From DAISIL01 sp036822015 (lineage in GTDB: Bacteria; Bacteroidota; Bacteroidia; Cytophagales; Bernardetiaceae), in the NCBI GenBank assembly GCA_036822015.1, contig DAISIL010000007.1:17149-81148 (forward strand): a stretch of 64,000 nucleotides of DNA. Reading direction: 5' to 3'. Shown one piece after another: positions 15,312-23,531 of the stretch (position 1 is its first letter; every line of letters starts with the position of its first letter). A program made the position numbers and the translations under genes. The notes under the pieces are model-generated. The model searched no databases and had not been told where the DNA came from. It saw nothing but the letters and a program-made list of their open reading frames with translations.

Positions 15312-16388
15312 ATGTTAGCCAAATACATCAGTGCGTTACTTGCCCAGGAATCCGCCGTAACTATTCCTGGCTTTGGGCGACTTGAGAGCCGCTACGACGG
15401 AAGCCGCATCAGTGGTACCGAACTCCTACCTCCCACGCGCTCCATCCAGTTTGACCCTTACACCACCCACGACGAGGAGCAACGCCTCCAGCAATTTGTT
15501 GAGCAACAAGGAGTAACCAATACCAAAGACTGGGACAAGCTACTCCATGACTTCATCGAAACCATAGAAGAAGCCTCCCAAAATGGTGGACGATGCACCC
15601 TGCCTACCCTCGGCACTTTTTTTAAGGAAGGGCAAAATGGACATTGGCAGTTTGAGGCTGCCTCCAGCCTGGCATCGCATCCGCTTGCCTTTGGCTTACC
15701 TACCCTAGACCTCAAACGCACCACTGCACGCCAGGCAGCCACCCCTACACCTACACCTACACCTACACCCAAGTCCGAACCCGTATCCGCTACCGTTCAT
15801 CCAAATCCAGCCCCTGAACCCGCTACCGAAACGGAAAAAGTTCCCCAAAAGAAGAACAACAACGAACTCATCACCTGGCTTGTCGTTATCCCGCTCATCT
15901 TTGTCTTTGCTTTTTTGGTCTGGCTTTTCATTCAGAGCAGCAGTAGCCCTGCCGTGAGCCAGGACGAGCCTATCGTTGAGCAGGCTATCCCTCCCACGCC
16001 TAGCCCCGAACCCGCCGAAGACCCCGCCACCCCTCCCCCAGACCCTAGCCCAGAGGTGGAGACAGACGACCAGCAAACCATAGAGGAGCAAACGCCACCG
16101 CCTGTCGCAGAAACAGAAAAATCAACTCCTGCACCCATAACGGAAGGAAGGCAGCTTGGCTCGCCCACCGGTGCTTATTATCTCATCGTGGGTAGCTTCA
16201 CCGAGAAAGCCGAAGCACAAAAGATGCTCGATAAGTTGCTTTCCGAGGGAAAAGAAGCCTACTTCATGCCCCACGAAAGCCAACCCAACACCCTCCGAGT
16301 AGCCGTTGGCACTTACCCCGACGAAGCTACGGCCACCAACGCCCGTAGTTCACTCACGGGATACCCCTCCTGGGTCAAGAAGTGGTAA
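15312..16388 (+). CDS. HU-CCDC81 and SPOR domain membrane protein
   Basis: Encodes 358 residues. Residues 1-~65 match the first HU-like module of CCDC81-type bacterial proteins (LLAQESAVTIPGFGRLESRY), with a second related module to ~130 (CTLPTLGTFFKEGQNG). A Thr-Pro tract follows, then one membrane helix (~187-207), a long Pro/Glu-rich periplasmic linker, and a C-terminal SPOR domain (~285-358: YYLIVGSFTEKAEAQKMLDK). SPOR domains bind denuded peptidoglycan at division sites. The protein therefore links a cytoplasmic HU-like domain to septal cell wall. It is followed 22 bp later by the JAMM-domain gene. Confidence 0.88.
   Translation: MLAKYISALLAQESAVTIPGFGRLESRYDGSRISGTELLPPTRSIQFDPYTTHDEEQRLQQFVEQQGVTNTKDWDKLLHDFIETIEEASQNGGRCTLPTLGTFFKEGQNGHWQFEAASSLASHPLAFGLPTLDLKRTTARQAATPTPTPTPTPKSEPVSATVHPNPAPEPATETEKVPQKKNNNELITWLVVIPLIFVFAFLVWLFIQSSSSPAVSQDEPIVEQAIPPTPSPEPAEDPATPPPDPSPEVETDDQQTIEEQTPPPVAETEKSTPAPITEGRQLGSPTGAYYLIVGSFTEKAEAQKMLDKLLSEGKEAYFMPHESQPNTLRVAVGTYPDEATATNARSSLTGYPSWVKKW
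15744..15767 (+). repeat. CCTACA hexanucleotide microsatellite
   Basis: Four perfect CCTACA units encode part of the TPTPTP tract before the membrane helix of the SPOR protein. Length changes would stay in frame and alter only linker length. Confidence 0.7.
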
Positions 16389-16410
16389 AACCCATCACGC
16401 CAGAAACCCT

Positions 16411-17007
16411 ATGAGCCGATTCAAGATCAAAGTCGTAACCCCAGCCTATCGCCCTAAGGCACAGCCCGAGCCAGCCTTGAAGCCACAGCCACAACTAGCC
16501 GCCGCCCAGGACAAACACGCCAATAAGCAGTGCAAACTTTGGCTTAGCCCACAATCCATCACGCAGATATTTACGCATATCGGATGGGGAACCCAAACGA
16601 AACACAACCAGGTAGAGCAGGGCGGCATCCTCATCGGAGAGGTGGGTCAAGACCCCCAAACGGGCGTGCAGTATGCCATCGTGCGGCAGGCCATCGCGGG
16701 AAGTGCCGCCCGGGGTACGTCGGCTTATCTGGAAATGGATCACGGGGTTTGGAAAGAAATGATGGATCGGGCCGATGAACTGATCGACGACCGCCCCGAA
16801 GACGACCCCTGGCATATCATTGGTTGGTACCACACACACCCCAACGATTTATCCGTCTTTTTTTCGGCTACCGACCTGGCAACACAGCACAAGTTTTTTT
16901 ATGAAGACTGGCAATACGCACTCGTCTTTAATCCCCACAAAAAAATCTGGAAAGCCTTTTACGGAAAATCAGCCAAGCCCTGTCTGGGTTTCGTGATGGC
17001 TCAATGA
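16411..17007 (+). CDS. JAB1/MPN (JAMM) metalloprotease-like protein
   Basis: Encodes 198 residues from the ATG at 16411; the ORF extends upstream over the SPOR gene but not plausibly. A Pro/Gln/Lys-rich N-terminus (~1-40) precedes the MPN domain. The JAMM zinc site is complete: Glu77 in GGILIGEVG, His141 and His143 in WYHTHPNDLS, Ser152 and Asp155 in FSATD. Eukaryotic members are deubiquitinases; bacterial ones remove ubiquitin-like or sulfur-carrier tails or are uncharacterised. No ThiF/E1, E2 or ubiquitin-like gene is adjacent. It follows the SPOR gene by 22 bp and overlaps convergent SafE by 7 bp. Confidence 0.85.
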   Translation: MSRFKIKVVTPAYRPKAQPEPALKPQPQLAAAQDKHANKQCKLWLSPQSITQIFTHIGWGTQTKHNQVEQGGILIGEVGQDPQTGVQYAIVRQAIAGSAARGTSAYLEMDHGVWKEMMDRADELIDDRPEDDPWHIIGWYHTHPNDLSVFFSATDLATQHKFFYEDWQYALVFNPHKKIWKAFYGKSAKPCLGFVMAQ

Positions 17008-17669
17008 CAACTAACACCGGCATCCGTGATTGTCGTTTGCCATGCCCTGACAATCAAGAGGATACCCATCAGAACAAACAGCACAGGATAGAGCTTGCGC
17101 ATCCGGTTGCGCCACCGCAAGCCAATGTAGTTGCCCGCCAACGACAAGCCCAACATCATCGGGACAGTACCCAATCCGAAGAGGAACATATACAAGGCTC
17201 CCCCCCAATGGTCGCCGGCAGCAACAGCGCCAAGCAAGGCCACATACACCAAGCCGCAGGGCAAAAAGCCGTTGAGCATCCCCACCACCAGGAGGCTACG
17301 CATCTGCTGACGACCCAACACACGGCCCAACTGTGCCTGTATCCAGGCGTAAAAGCGTTGCATACCGCCCCAGTGCATCACCAGATGATCCAGATTGACG
17401 GCAAAGATACCCAGGACAATCAGGATTGCACCCAGGGTATAAGAGAAATATACCTGATCGGCTACCAGCAGTACGGCCTGCCCAAAAAAGCCAATTACGC
17501 CACCCATCAGCGCGTAGGTCAGGGTACGCCCCAGGTTGTAGAGCATACGCCCCCCTACGCGCTCGAGGAGCTGCCCACGCCCAGAAGGTAAAGCCAGAGC
17601 AATGGGCCCGCACATACCCGCACAATGAAAACTGCCAAAGAATCCCAACAAAAACGCACTCCAGAGCAT
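17001..17669 (-). CDS. TauE/SafE (UreH-type) membrane protein of the cbb3 cluster
   Basis: Encodes 222 residues with about six membrane helices. Conserved features are FFGSFHCAGMCGPIALAL at the N-terminus and LNGFLPCGLVYVALLGA in the middle; the His/Cys/Met residues could bind copper. This subfamily regularly lies beside ccoG and fixH and is thought to help copper or electron supply for cbb3 oxidase assembly; the transported species is not proven. It starts 3 bp after the fixH stop. Confidence 0.85.
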   Translation of the reverse strand: MLWSAFLLGFFGSFHCAGMCGPIALALPSGRGQLLERVGGRMLYNLGRTLTYALMGGVIGFFGQAVLLVADQVYFSYTLGAILIVLGIFAVNLDHLVMHWGGMQRFYAWIQAQLGRVLGRQQMRSLLVVGMLNGFLPCGLVYVALLGAVAAGDHWGGALYMFLFGLGTVPMMLGLSLAGNYIGLRWRNRMRKLYPVLFVLMGILLIVRAWQTTITDAGVSCH

Positions 17670-17672
17670 AGC

Positions 17673-18116
17673 TTAGGGGATATAAAGCGTTTGTTCGTCG
17701 TAGAAGTGGCGGCCGCGCTCATCTTCAAAAGCCATCTTGACGCGCCAATGCCCAGACTGAAACTGATCCATGGCTACAAGTTGCTGATAGTTAGGGTCAA
17801 GTTCGAGGGGGATATGCTTATCCTGCGCCGCATCCGAAGGACGGAAGAAGTACAGCGTACCGCTTTTGAGGGCGATCTTCGGGAACTGAAACGACACCGC
17901 CGCCTCTGCCGTCCGAAGCTGGATACTGATCGGCGTTTGAAGTTGTCGGGCATTGCGGATGTGATCCATGCGATCCTGATAAACGATCTCTTGGGCGTAG
18001 TAGTCATCCGCGACCAGATCAATTTGTACTTGCGTGGTCTTATAGACCAGTGTTAGCATAAAGGTAGCAAAGACAATGAATGCCAATGTGATACCTGTTC
18101 CCCAGTTGAATGTCAT
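17673..18116 (-). CDS. FixH/CcoH family protein
   Basis: Encodes 147 residues with one N-terminal membrane helix (TLAFIVFATFMLTLVYKTT) and a periplasmic beta-rich domain. It matches FixH/CcoH of cbb3 oxidase clusters, an assembly factor that associates with CcoN. It lies between ccoG and the SafE gene. Confidence 0.85.
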   Translation of the reverse strand: MTFNWGTGITLAFIVFATFMLTLVYKTTQVQIDLVADDYYAQEIVYQDRMDHIRNARQLQTPISIQLRTAEAAVSFQFPKIALKSGTLYFFRPSDAAQDKHIPLELDPNYQQLVAMDQFQSGHWRVKMAFEDERGRHFYDEQTLYIP

Positions 18117-18152
18117 AGCAGTTGGTGGTTGGTGGTTAGAGTGATAGATGAA

Positions 18153-19649
18153 TTATTTGATGGGTGCTAGAAAACTTGTCTTGACGCGATCCAGGACTTG
18201 ATCGGTTTCTTTGGAGACGACCTCAATGATCAGATCGTTCTTGGCAGAGGTCAAGTACTTCGGTTCAATTTCGATAAACATCGCCCCATCGACTACTCCC
18301 TCTCCTTTCACGAAGATAAGTTGATCGCCACCAATCATCTGTATCGTGGCCTGCTCGGGCTGCTGAACGCGCATATAGACGTTGCCGAGGTCTTCGGTGG
18401 TTTTATTGACGATCTGGAGACGATACAAGTTTTTGATGTTGCCCGTTTCGGTCTTCTGAAACAGATGCCCTTGGGCGCGTAGGATCGTCGTTTCCATTGT
18501 CCCTCGGACATTAAAAAGCACCAAAATAACCGCAATCAAGACCATCAAGACGGCACTATAAGCCTTCATCCGTGGGGTGATCTTGAATTTTTCTCCTGTC
18601 TGGATGGAGCGTTCGGAGGCATAGCGGACAAGTCCACGTGGCTTGTCGATTTTGTCCATGATCGAGTCACAGGCATCAATACAAGCCGTACAGGCGATGC
18701 ACTCGAGCTGTGTACCGTTGCGGATGTCGATTCCTGTGGGACATACCTGCACACATAAGCCGCAGTCGATGCAATCTCCCTGGGGAACTTCGGCAGTCGC
18801 TACCTCGGTATCTTCGCCCGCTGTCGTGGGGGTTGCCTGGGCTTGTTTGCGCTTTTTGTTGCGTCCGATTTTTCCTCGGGGTTCGCCACGCTTGTAGTCG
18901 TAGGAGATCACGAGTGAATCTTCACCCATAAAAACGCCCTGCAAACGTCCGTAAGGGCAAAATGTCGTACAGACCTGCTCCCGAAACTGGGCAAAGACAA
19001 AATAAAATAGCCCCGTAAAGATGACAATGGCCGTAAACGTAGCTTTGTGTTCGGTGGGCGAGGAGGTGATGTGGTCGTAGAGTTGATCTACGCCAATGAT
19101 ATATGCCAAAAAGAGGTTCATGATCCCGAAGGAGAGTACCAGGAAAACGCTGTGTTTGAGCGTCTTTTTGAGGATTTTTTCACGATTCCAGGGCGCTTTA
19201 TTGAGGCGGCGTTGTTGGTTGGCATCACCTTCGATCCAGTACTCAATCTTGCGAAAGACCAGTTCCATGAAAATCGTCTGGGGGCAGGCCCACCCACACC
19301 AAATTCGTCCAAAAACAACCGTAAAAAGCACGATGAAGATGATCCCCAGAAGCATCGAAAGCCCGAACAAGTGAAAATCCTGGGGACGAAAAAACACCCC
19401 CATCACGATAAACTTGCGCTCCAGGATATTGAACAAGAGCAGAGGCTGTCCGCCGATCTTGATGAATGGTGCCGATATAAAGAAAGCCAACAAGCCTGCT
19501 GCCACGATGTGGCGCATGTTGTAAAACTTCCCGCTGGGTTTTTTGGGATAAATCCAGATGCGTTTCCCGAACTCATCCACGGTCGAGATGGCATCACGGA
19601 AGTTCTCCTGATATTTACTTTTACCGGGTTGAGGTTGTGGTGTGGACAT
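18153..19649 (-). CDS. ccoG: Cytochrome c oxidase accessory protein CcoG (RdxA/FixG)
   Basis: Encodes 498 residues. It has several membrane helices, the redox/copper motifs RIWCGWACPQTIFMELVF and TTFCPYGRLQG, a polyferredoxin domain (CIDCGLCVQVCP and CIACTACIDACD, two 4Fe-4S sites), and a C-terminal periplasmic Ig-like domain. CcoG reduces Cu(II) to Cu(I) for cbb3 oxidase metallation. It follows ccoP with a 66-bp gap. Confidence 0.95.
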   Translation of the reverse strand: MSTPQPQPGKSKYQENFRDAISTVDEFGKRIWIYPKKPSGKFYNMRHIVAAGLLAFFISAPFIKIGGQPLLLFNILERKFIVMGVFFRPQDFHLFGLSMLLGIIFIVLFTVVFGRIWCGWACPQTIFMELVFRKIEYWIEGDANQQRRLNKAPWNREKILKKTLKHSVFLVLSFGIMNLFLAYIIGVDQLYDHITSSPTEHKATFTAIVIFTGLFYFVFAQFREQVCTTFCPYGRLQGVFMGEDSLVISYDYKRGEPRGKIGRNKKRKQAQATPTTAGEDTEVATAEVPQGDCIDCGLCVQVCPTGIDIRNGTQLECIACTACIDACDSIMDKIDKPRGLVRYASERSIQTGEKFKITPRMKAYSAVLMVLIAVILVLFNVRGTMETTILRAQGHLFQKTETGNIKNLYRLQIVNKTTEDLGNVYMRVQQPEQATIQMIGGDQLIFVKGEGVVDGAMFIEIEPKYLTSAKNDLIIEVVSKETDQVLDRVKTSFLAPIK

Positions 19650-19715
19650 GGTCTTTTTGTTTTGGGAAAAGGGAGAGAGCTGCCATGTAGCAGCTCTCGG
19701 GGGGGTAGGATTTAC

Positions 19716-20615
19716 TTACTCGGTCTCTGCGGGTGCGGTAGCACACACATCACCCTGAGGAGCTTTGGCGACGGCAGGTGTTGTACCCATAAGGCTCAGG
19801 ACATAACTGGATACCTTTTGGATTTCGTCGGGCTTTAACTTGTCGTTCCAGGGGAGCATCCCTTTTTCGATTACGCCATACTTGATGGTCTTGAAGACAT
19901 CCGAAATGTCGCATCCGTGAATCCAGTGTTCGTCGGTTAAGTTGGGGCCAACTTGTCCGCCGCCGTCAGCCAGGTGGCAGGCTTGGCAGTTGGCAACATA
20001 GATTTCCTTGCCACGGGCTAGGGCATCGGCATCGGTCAGGAGCGTTACGTTGCTTTCATCAACCATACTTCCCATCTTGGCTAAGTAGGCTGCTTTGGCT
20101 ACTTCGGCGGCATCCATTTCGGCGTGTAGCTCGCGGATCGAGACAGGCTTAGCTTCTACATCACCGTGATAGTAAAAGATATAAACCACGGCAAAAACGA
20201 TACTCATGTAAAAGCCATACTTCCACCAGGGCGGTAGGTCGTTGTCGAGTTCGTGGATGCCATCATACTCGTGATCGAGCAAAATATCTTTTTCCTTGTG
20301 AATGGGCGCGGCAGCATTGAACTTGTTCCAGAACCACTTCCAGAAACCACTACCCTCTTGGGCTAGGGCTTCCTCTTCGGCTACGGCATGGGTGGCAATT
20401 TGTGTGCGCATGAAGCGGTAGAGCATGAAAGCCACCACCAAAAAGGCGACGGTCAGGAAGGCAACCATTGTCCCGAGGACGAGTAGCAAAAGATCGGCGT
20501 TACTGATTCCGGCCACCAGCCGCTGGCTGCTTTCCTGGGCCCACACGGCTAGCGGCAAAAAGAGCAGCAACAGCATCGTGGTCAGCTTTTGAAAAATAGA
20601 TTTAAGACGTTGCAT
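19716..20615 (-). CDS. ccoP: cbb3-type cytochrome c oxidase subunit III (mono-haem CcoP)
   Basis: Encodes 299 residues from the ATG at 20615. A signal-like N-terminus (MQRLKSIFQKLTTML) and a first membrane helix (~38-66) precede a second helix in the FixP N-terminal domain (LPPWWKYGFYMSIVFAVVYI, ~128-148). One cytochrome c domain follows: haem site CQACH at 210-214 and axial Met in GMLPWND. There is only one CXXCH, as in Bacteroidota CcoP, versus two in proteobacteria. It delivers electrons to CcoO/CcoN. It overlaps the upstream 79-aa gene by 14 bp. Confidence 0.93.
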   Translation of the reverse strand: MQRLKSIFQKLTTMLLLLFLPLAVWAQESSQRLVAGISNADLLLLVLGTMVAFLTVAFLVVAFMLYRFMRTQIATHAVAEEEALAQEGSGFWKWFWNKFNAAAPIHKEKDILLDHEYDGIHELDNDLPPWWKYGFYMSIVFAVVYIFYYHGDVEAKPVSIRELHAEMDAAEVAKAAYLAKMGSMVDESNVTLLTDADALARGKEIYVANCQACHLADGGGQVGPNLTDEHWIHGCDISDVFKTIKYGVIEKGMLPWNDKLKPDEIQKVSSYVLSLMGTTPAVAKAPQGDVCATAPAETE

Positions 20616-20841
20616 CGGTAGATTTGGGTTTGGAGTGTAAGACGAAATTGAGGTTGTGATAGAAGATAAAACCAATGACCAAAAAGGCCGTCAGTAGGGT
20701 AAAGACCGTTACCCCCAAGACTCCCATCAGCAGCAGTTCATTCGAGATACCCTCCAATAGCGGTTGCCCAAAGACAATCGTGGGCATCAAGAGGCTAATA
20801 AAAAGCACAGAAAGGCGTACAAGAGCGCGTGGCTTAAACAT
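20602..20841 (-). CDS. 79-aa membrane protein resembling the CcoP N-terminus
   Basis: Encodes 79 residues from the ATG at 20841 (MFKPRALVRLSVLFISLL). A signal peptide ending near FGQ is followed by one membrane helix (~35-60). Residues 28-63 align without gaps with CcoP residues 33-68, about 18 of 36 identical by eye (shared GISN, VLG, AFLV). It looks like a duplicate of the CcoP leader helix. It overlaps CcoQ upstream by 8 bp and CcoP downstream by 14 bp, so translation is probably coupled. A small accessory subunit of the oxidase is the best guess. Confidence 0.75.
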   Translation of the reverse strand: MFKPRALVRLSVLFISLLMPTIVFGQPLLEGISNELLLMGVLGVTVFTLLTAFLVIGFIFYHNLNFVLHSKPKSTDATS

Positions 20842-21052
20842 GAGCAGTGGAGTTAGGGGTGGATGTGGGCGTGGGAACTGTAGGCGCGATCGTGGCATCA
20901 TCCAGAGGAAGATGCTCCATAGAGGCGATCTCGGACTTGTCTAGGATGGCTACTTGCCAGAGCCAGATCAAGAAAAATGTCATGAAAATAACAATACCAA
21001 TAGCGGGGAGGTAATCTATGCCTTCGATAGCACGTAGCACGTCTTTGTACAT
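20834..21052 (-). CDS. CcoQ/FixQ-like small cbb3 oxidase subunit
   Basis: Encodes 72 residues from the ATG at 21052 (MYKDVLRAIEGIDYLPAIG). One membrane helix (AIGIVIFMTFFLIWLWQVAIL) is followed by a Thr/Pro-rich soluble tail. Topology and position before CcoP fit CcoQ, which stabilises the oxidase. It is the first gene of this block; ccoN and ccoO, expected upstream, are absent. Confidence 0.7.
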   Translation of the reverse strand: MYKDVLRAIEGIDYLPAIGIVIFMTFFLIWLWQVAILDKSEIASMEHLPLDDATIAPTVPTPTSTPNSTAHV

Positions 21053-21241
21053 GGCTGTTTTGTCTGGTGGATAACTCCTACAAAACAACTATTTATCTGG
21101 CAGATCGCTAATGAGTGCTATCAAAGCTGGAGGTGATCTTTATCAGTTAAGCCGAGCGGCTCTTTTTCCTGGAGGGTAGGGAGATGATCGCTCCATGCGA
21201 TGTGCTTCAATGCTAAGACAAGGCGGTATTTCTCTCTAAGG
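21053..21241. other. Intergenic gap where ccoN/ccoO would be expected
   Basis: This 189-bp gap separates the cbb3 small-subunit block from map. I find no remnant of ccoN or ccoO in any frame and no convincing TAnnTTTG promoter. It holds a short dyad (GCCG-AG-CGGC near 21152) followed by TTTTTCC on the plus strand. Confidence 0.6.
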
Positions 21242-22054
21242 CTAACTTTTCAGGCTTTCCACAGTCTCCTCAATGAAGGCAAAAGTTGTGAGGATTTCGG
21301 GTTTGCCATCAACCAGGGCTACCGTATGCTCATAGTGAGCAGAAGGCTGGCGGTCGCGGGTGCGGATTGTCCATCCATCGGCTTCCTGCACGACTTGCTT
21401 TGTTCCCATGTTTATCATCGGTTCGATGGCTAGTACCATGCCGTCGGCGAGTTTTACGCCGTAGTTGGGGCGGCCGTAGTTGGGTACTTCGGGTTTCTCA
21501 TGGAGCTTGCGCCCTACCCCGTGGCCCACCAGCTCACGTACAACAGAGTAGCCGTACCGTTCGCTGTACCGCTGTATGGCCGCACTTACATCGCCTAGTC
21601 GGTTTCCGGCCCTGAAATACTTGATTCCCTCGTAGAGGGAGTTTTTGGTTACTCTAAGCAGACGCATGACCTCCGGAGCAACTTCACCCACCGGATACGT
21701 ATATGCACTATCGGCGTGAAAACCGTTAAGATACACCCCGCAATCTATCGAAAGAATATCACCGCTTTTCAGTACGTATTTGCTCGGAAACCCATGTACG
21801 ACTACTTCGTTGAGGGAGATACAAAGCGAAGCCGGAAAACCGTTGTAATGCAAAAATGACGGATGCGCCCCGTGATCCATGATGAACGTTCGGGCAATAT
21901 CGTCGAGTTCTTTGGTCGTTACGCCGGGCTGTACCCGCTTGGCCACTTCGCCGTGTGCCTGCCCGAGCAGTAAGGCACTTTGTCGCATTTTTTCTAAGTC
22001 CTCGGCAGTCTTGTACTGAATGCCTCTAAGTTTTCTGTTCGTAAAAAGTCCCAT
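21242..22054 (-). CDS. map: Type I methionine aminopeptidase
   Basis: Encodes 270 residues. Metal ligands are visible: Asp in SIDCGVYLNGFHADSAYTY, His in ELVGHGVGRKLHE, Glu in MVLAIEPMINMG and in AHYEHTVALV. It removes initiator Met from nascent proteins. It follows secY as in the usual spc operon, but a strong hairpin lies between them, and infA and rpmJ, which usually come next, are not present. Confidence 0.96.
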   Translation of the reverse strand: MGLFTNRKLRGIQYKTAEDLEKMRQSALLLGQAHGEVAKRVQPGVTTKELDDIARTFIMDHGAHPSFLHYNGFPASLCISLNEVVVHGFPSKYVLKSGDILSIDCGVYLNGFHADSAYTYPVGEVAPEVMRLLRVTKNSLYEGIKYFRAGNRLGDVSAAIQRYSERYGYSVVRELVGHGVGRKLHEKPEVPNYGRPNYGVKLADGMVLAIEPMINMGTKQVVQEADGWTIRTRDRQPSAHYEHTVALVDGKPEILTTFAFIEETVESLKS

Positions 22055-22074
22055 GGCCGGTGCAAAACAAAATA

Positions 22075-22110
22075 CTACCTGCCCCCGTGATTGTCGATCA
22101 GGGCAGGTAG
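22075..22110 (-). terminator. Hairpin between secY and map
   Basis: CTACCTGCCC (22075-22084) pairs with GGGCAGGTAG (22101-22110), 10 bp, and the 16-nt loop can form four further pairs (TGAT/ATCA). On the minus strand it is followed by TATTTTGTTTTGC. It probably terminates or attenuates the ribosomal operon before map. Confidence 0.75.
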
Positions 22111-22134
22111 CCGTTAATAAAAGATATGTAAAAC

Positions 22135-23469
22135 TTACACAGAGGCAAAATCGGTCATCTTACCTGACTTCATCAACCCTTCATACTCCTGCATGAGCAG
22201 GTAGCTGTTGATCTGTTGGAGGGTATCAATGATAACACCAACCATGATGAGCAATGATGTCCCGCCATAGAACTGCGCAAAAGCATCACCGACACCCGCC
22301 AGTGAAGCAAAAGCAGGCAGGATGGCCACAATGGCCAGGAAGATAGCTCCGGGCAGGGTGATCCGGTCGATGATCCAGGCAATGCGCTCGGCAGTTTCTT
22401 CTCCGGGGCGATACCCGGGAATGAAACCCCCACCGCGTTTCATGTCTTCGGCGATCCGCTTGGGATCTACCGTAATGGCGGTGTAGAAGAACGTAAAGAG
22501 GATAATCAGGATCGCAAACGTGAGGTTATACTCCCAGGAGCGGAAGTTGGAAAAAGCTACCTGAATGTACTGGGCTACGTCGCTTTTGTCCGCAAAAACC
22601 GATGCAATCAGCGGCGGGGCAAACATCAAAGCCTGTGCAAAGATGATCGGCATAACACCAGAGGCATTCACCTTCAAGGGAATATACGAACGCTGCCCGC
22701 CTCCTACGCGCTGCCGTCGGCTCTCACCAACAACCTGCTTGGCATACTGGACATGTACCCGACGAATCGCCTGAACAAGCAATACCGTTGCCATAACGAC
22801 AAAGAAAAGCGCGATGGCCTCCAAAACGAAGATAATCAAACCGTCGTTTTCGGTCTTTGCCGTGATCTCTTGCAGGATAGCTCCCGGAAAAACGGCGATG
22901 ATCCCGATCATAATCAGCATCGAAATACCGTTGCCGATCCCCCGATCCGTGATCTTTTCCCCCAACCACATACAGAAGATCGTTCCCGAAGTCAGGATAA
23001 TCATCGACGAAATCGTGAAGAAGAAAAAGTCAATCATCACAGCTTCTTTCGGGATCGTACCGTTCACGTAAGCAAAGGACTGCCCAAGTGTAACGATGAT
23101 CGTCAAGACCCGTGTAATTTGGGTGATCTTTTTGCGCCCTGATTCTCCTTCTTTTTGTAGCTTTTGGAAGTAGGGAGAGGCTACCGTCGCCAACTGAATC
23201 ACGATAGAAGCCGAAATATAAGGCATAATGCCCAAGGCAAAAAGGGAGGCTCGGTTGAAGGCTCCTCCCAAAATCAGGTCAATCATGTTGAAAAGTCCAT
23301 CGAGTGGGCTGCTGCCCGAGGCTTGCTTCAAGACCACGGGATCAATGCCTGGCAAGACAATATAGGAGCCGAGGCGGAAGATAACCAACAGACCCAGCGT
23401 AATCAAGATACGCTGTTTTAGTTCTTCGATGGCAAAAATATGGCGAATGGTTTCAAAGAAACGCTTCAT
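22135..23469 (-). CDS. secY: Protein translocase subunit SecY
   Basis: Encodes 444 residues with ten hydrophobic helices. Hallmarks: RILITLGLLVIFRLGSYIVLPG at the N-terminus, ALGIMPYISASIVIQL, SYIPLKVNASGVMPIIFAQ, and the cytoplasmic loop MKRGGGFIPGYRPGEET. It forms the SecYEG protein channel. It lies 62 bp after rplO in normal operon order. Confidence 0.97.
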   Translation of the reverse strand: MKRFFETIRHIFAIEELKQRILITLGLLVIFRLGSYIVLPGIDPVVLKQASGSSPLDGLFNMIDLILGGAFNRASLFALGIMPYISASIVIQLATVASPYFQKLQKEGESGRKKITQITRVLTIIVTLGQSFAYVNGTIPKEAVMIDFFFFTISSMIILTSGTIFCMWLGEKITDRGIGNGISMLIMIGIIAVFPGAILQEITAKTENDGLIIFVLEAIALFFVVMATVLLVQAIRRVHVQYAKQVVGESRRQRVGGGQRSYIPLKVNASGVMPIIFAQALMFAPPLIASVFADKSDVAQYIQVAFSNFRSWEYNLTFAILIILFTFFYTAITVDPKRIAEDMKRGGGFIPGYRPGEETAERIAWIIDRITLPGAIFLAIVAILPAFASLAGVGDAFAQFYGGTSLLIMVGVIIDTLQQINSYLLMQEYEGLMKSGKMTDFASV

Positions 23470-23531
23470 AAGAATGGATCATTAAATACAGAAATCAAAT
23501 AACGTGAGAAAAAATTGCCCTTCCATTCTTG

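Noticed and set aside
19047..19838. 263-codon plus-strand ORF
   Set aside because: Antisense to ccoG and ccoP, both well supported.
21149..21163. The string GCCGAGCGGCTCTT near 21152 recurs near 37276
   Set aside because: One copy is intergenic and one lies in the signal-peptide region of the kinase gene; 14 bases shared twice with no flanking similarity is not evidence of a mobile repeat.
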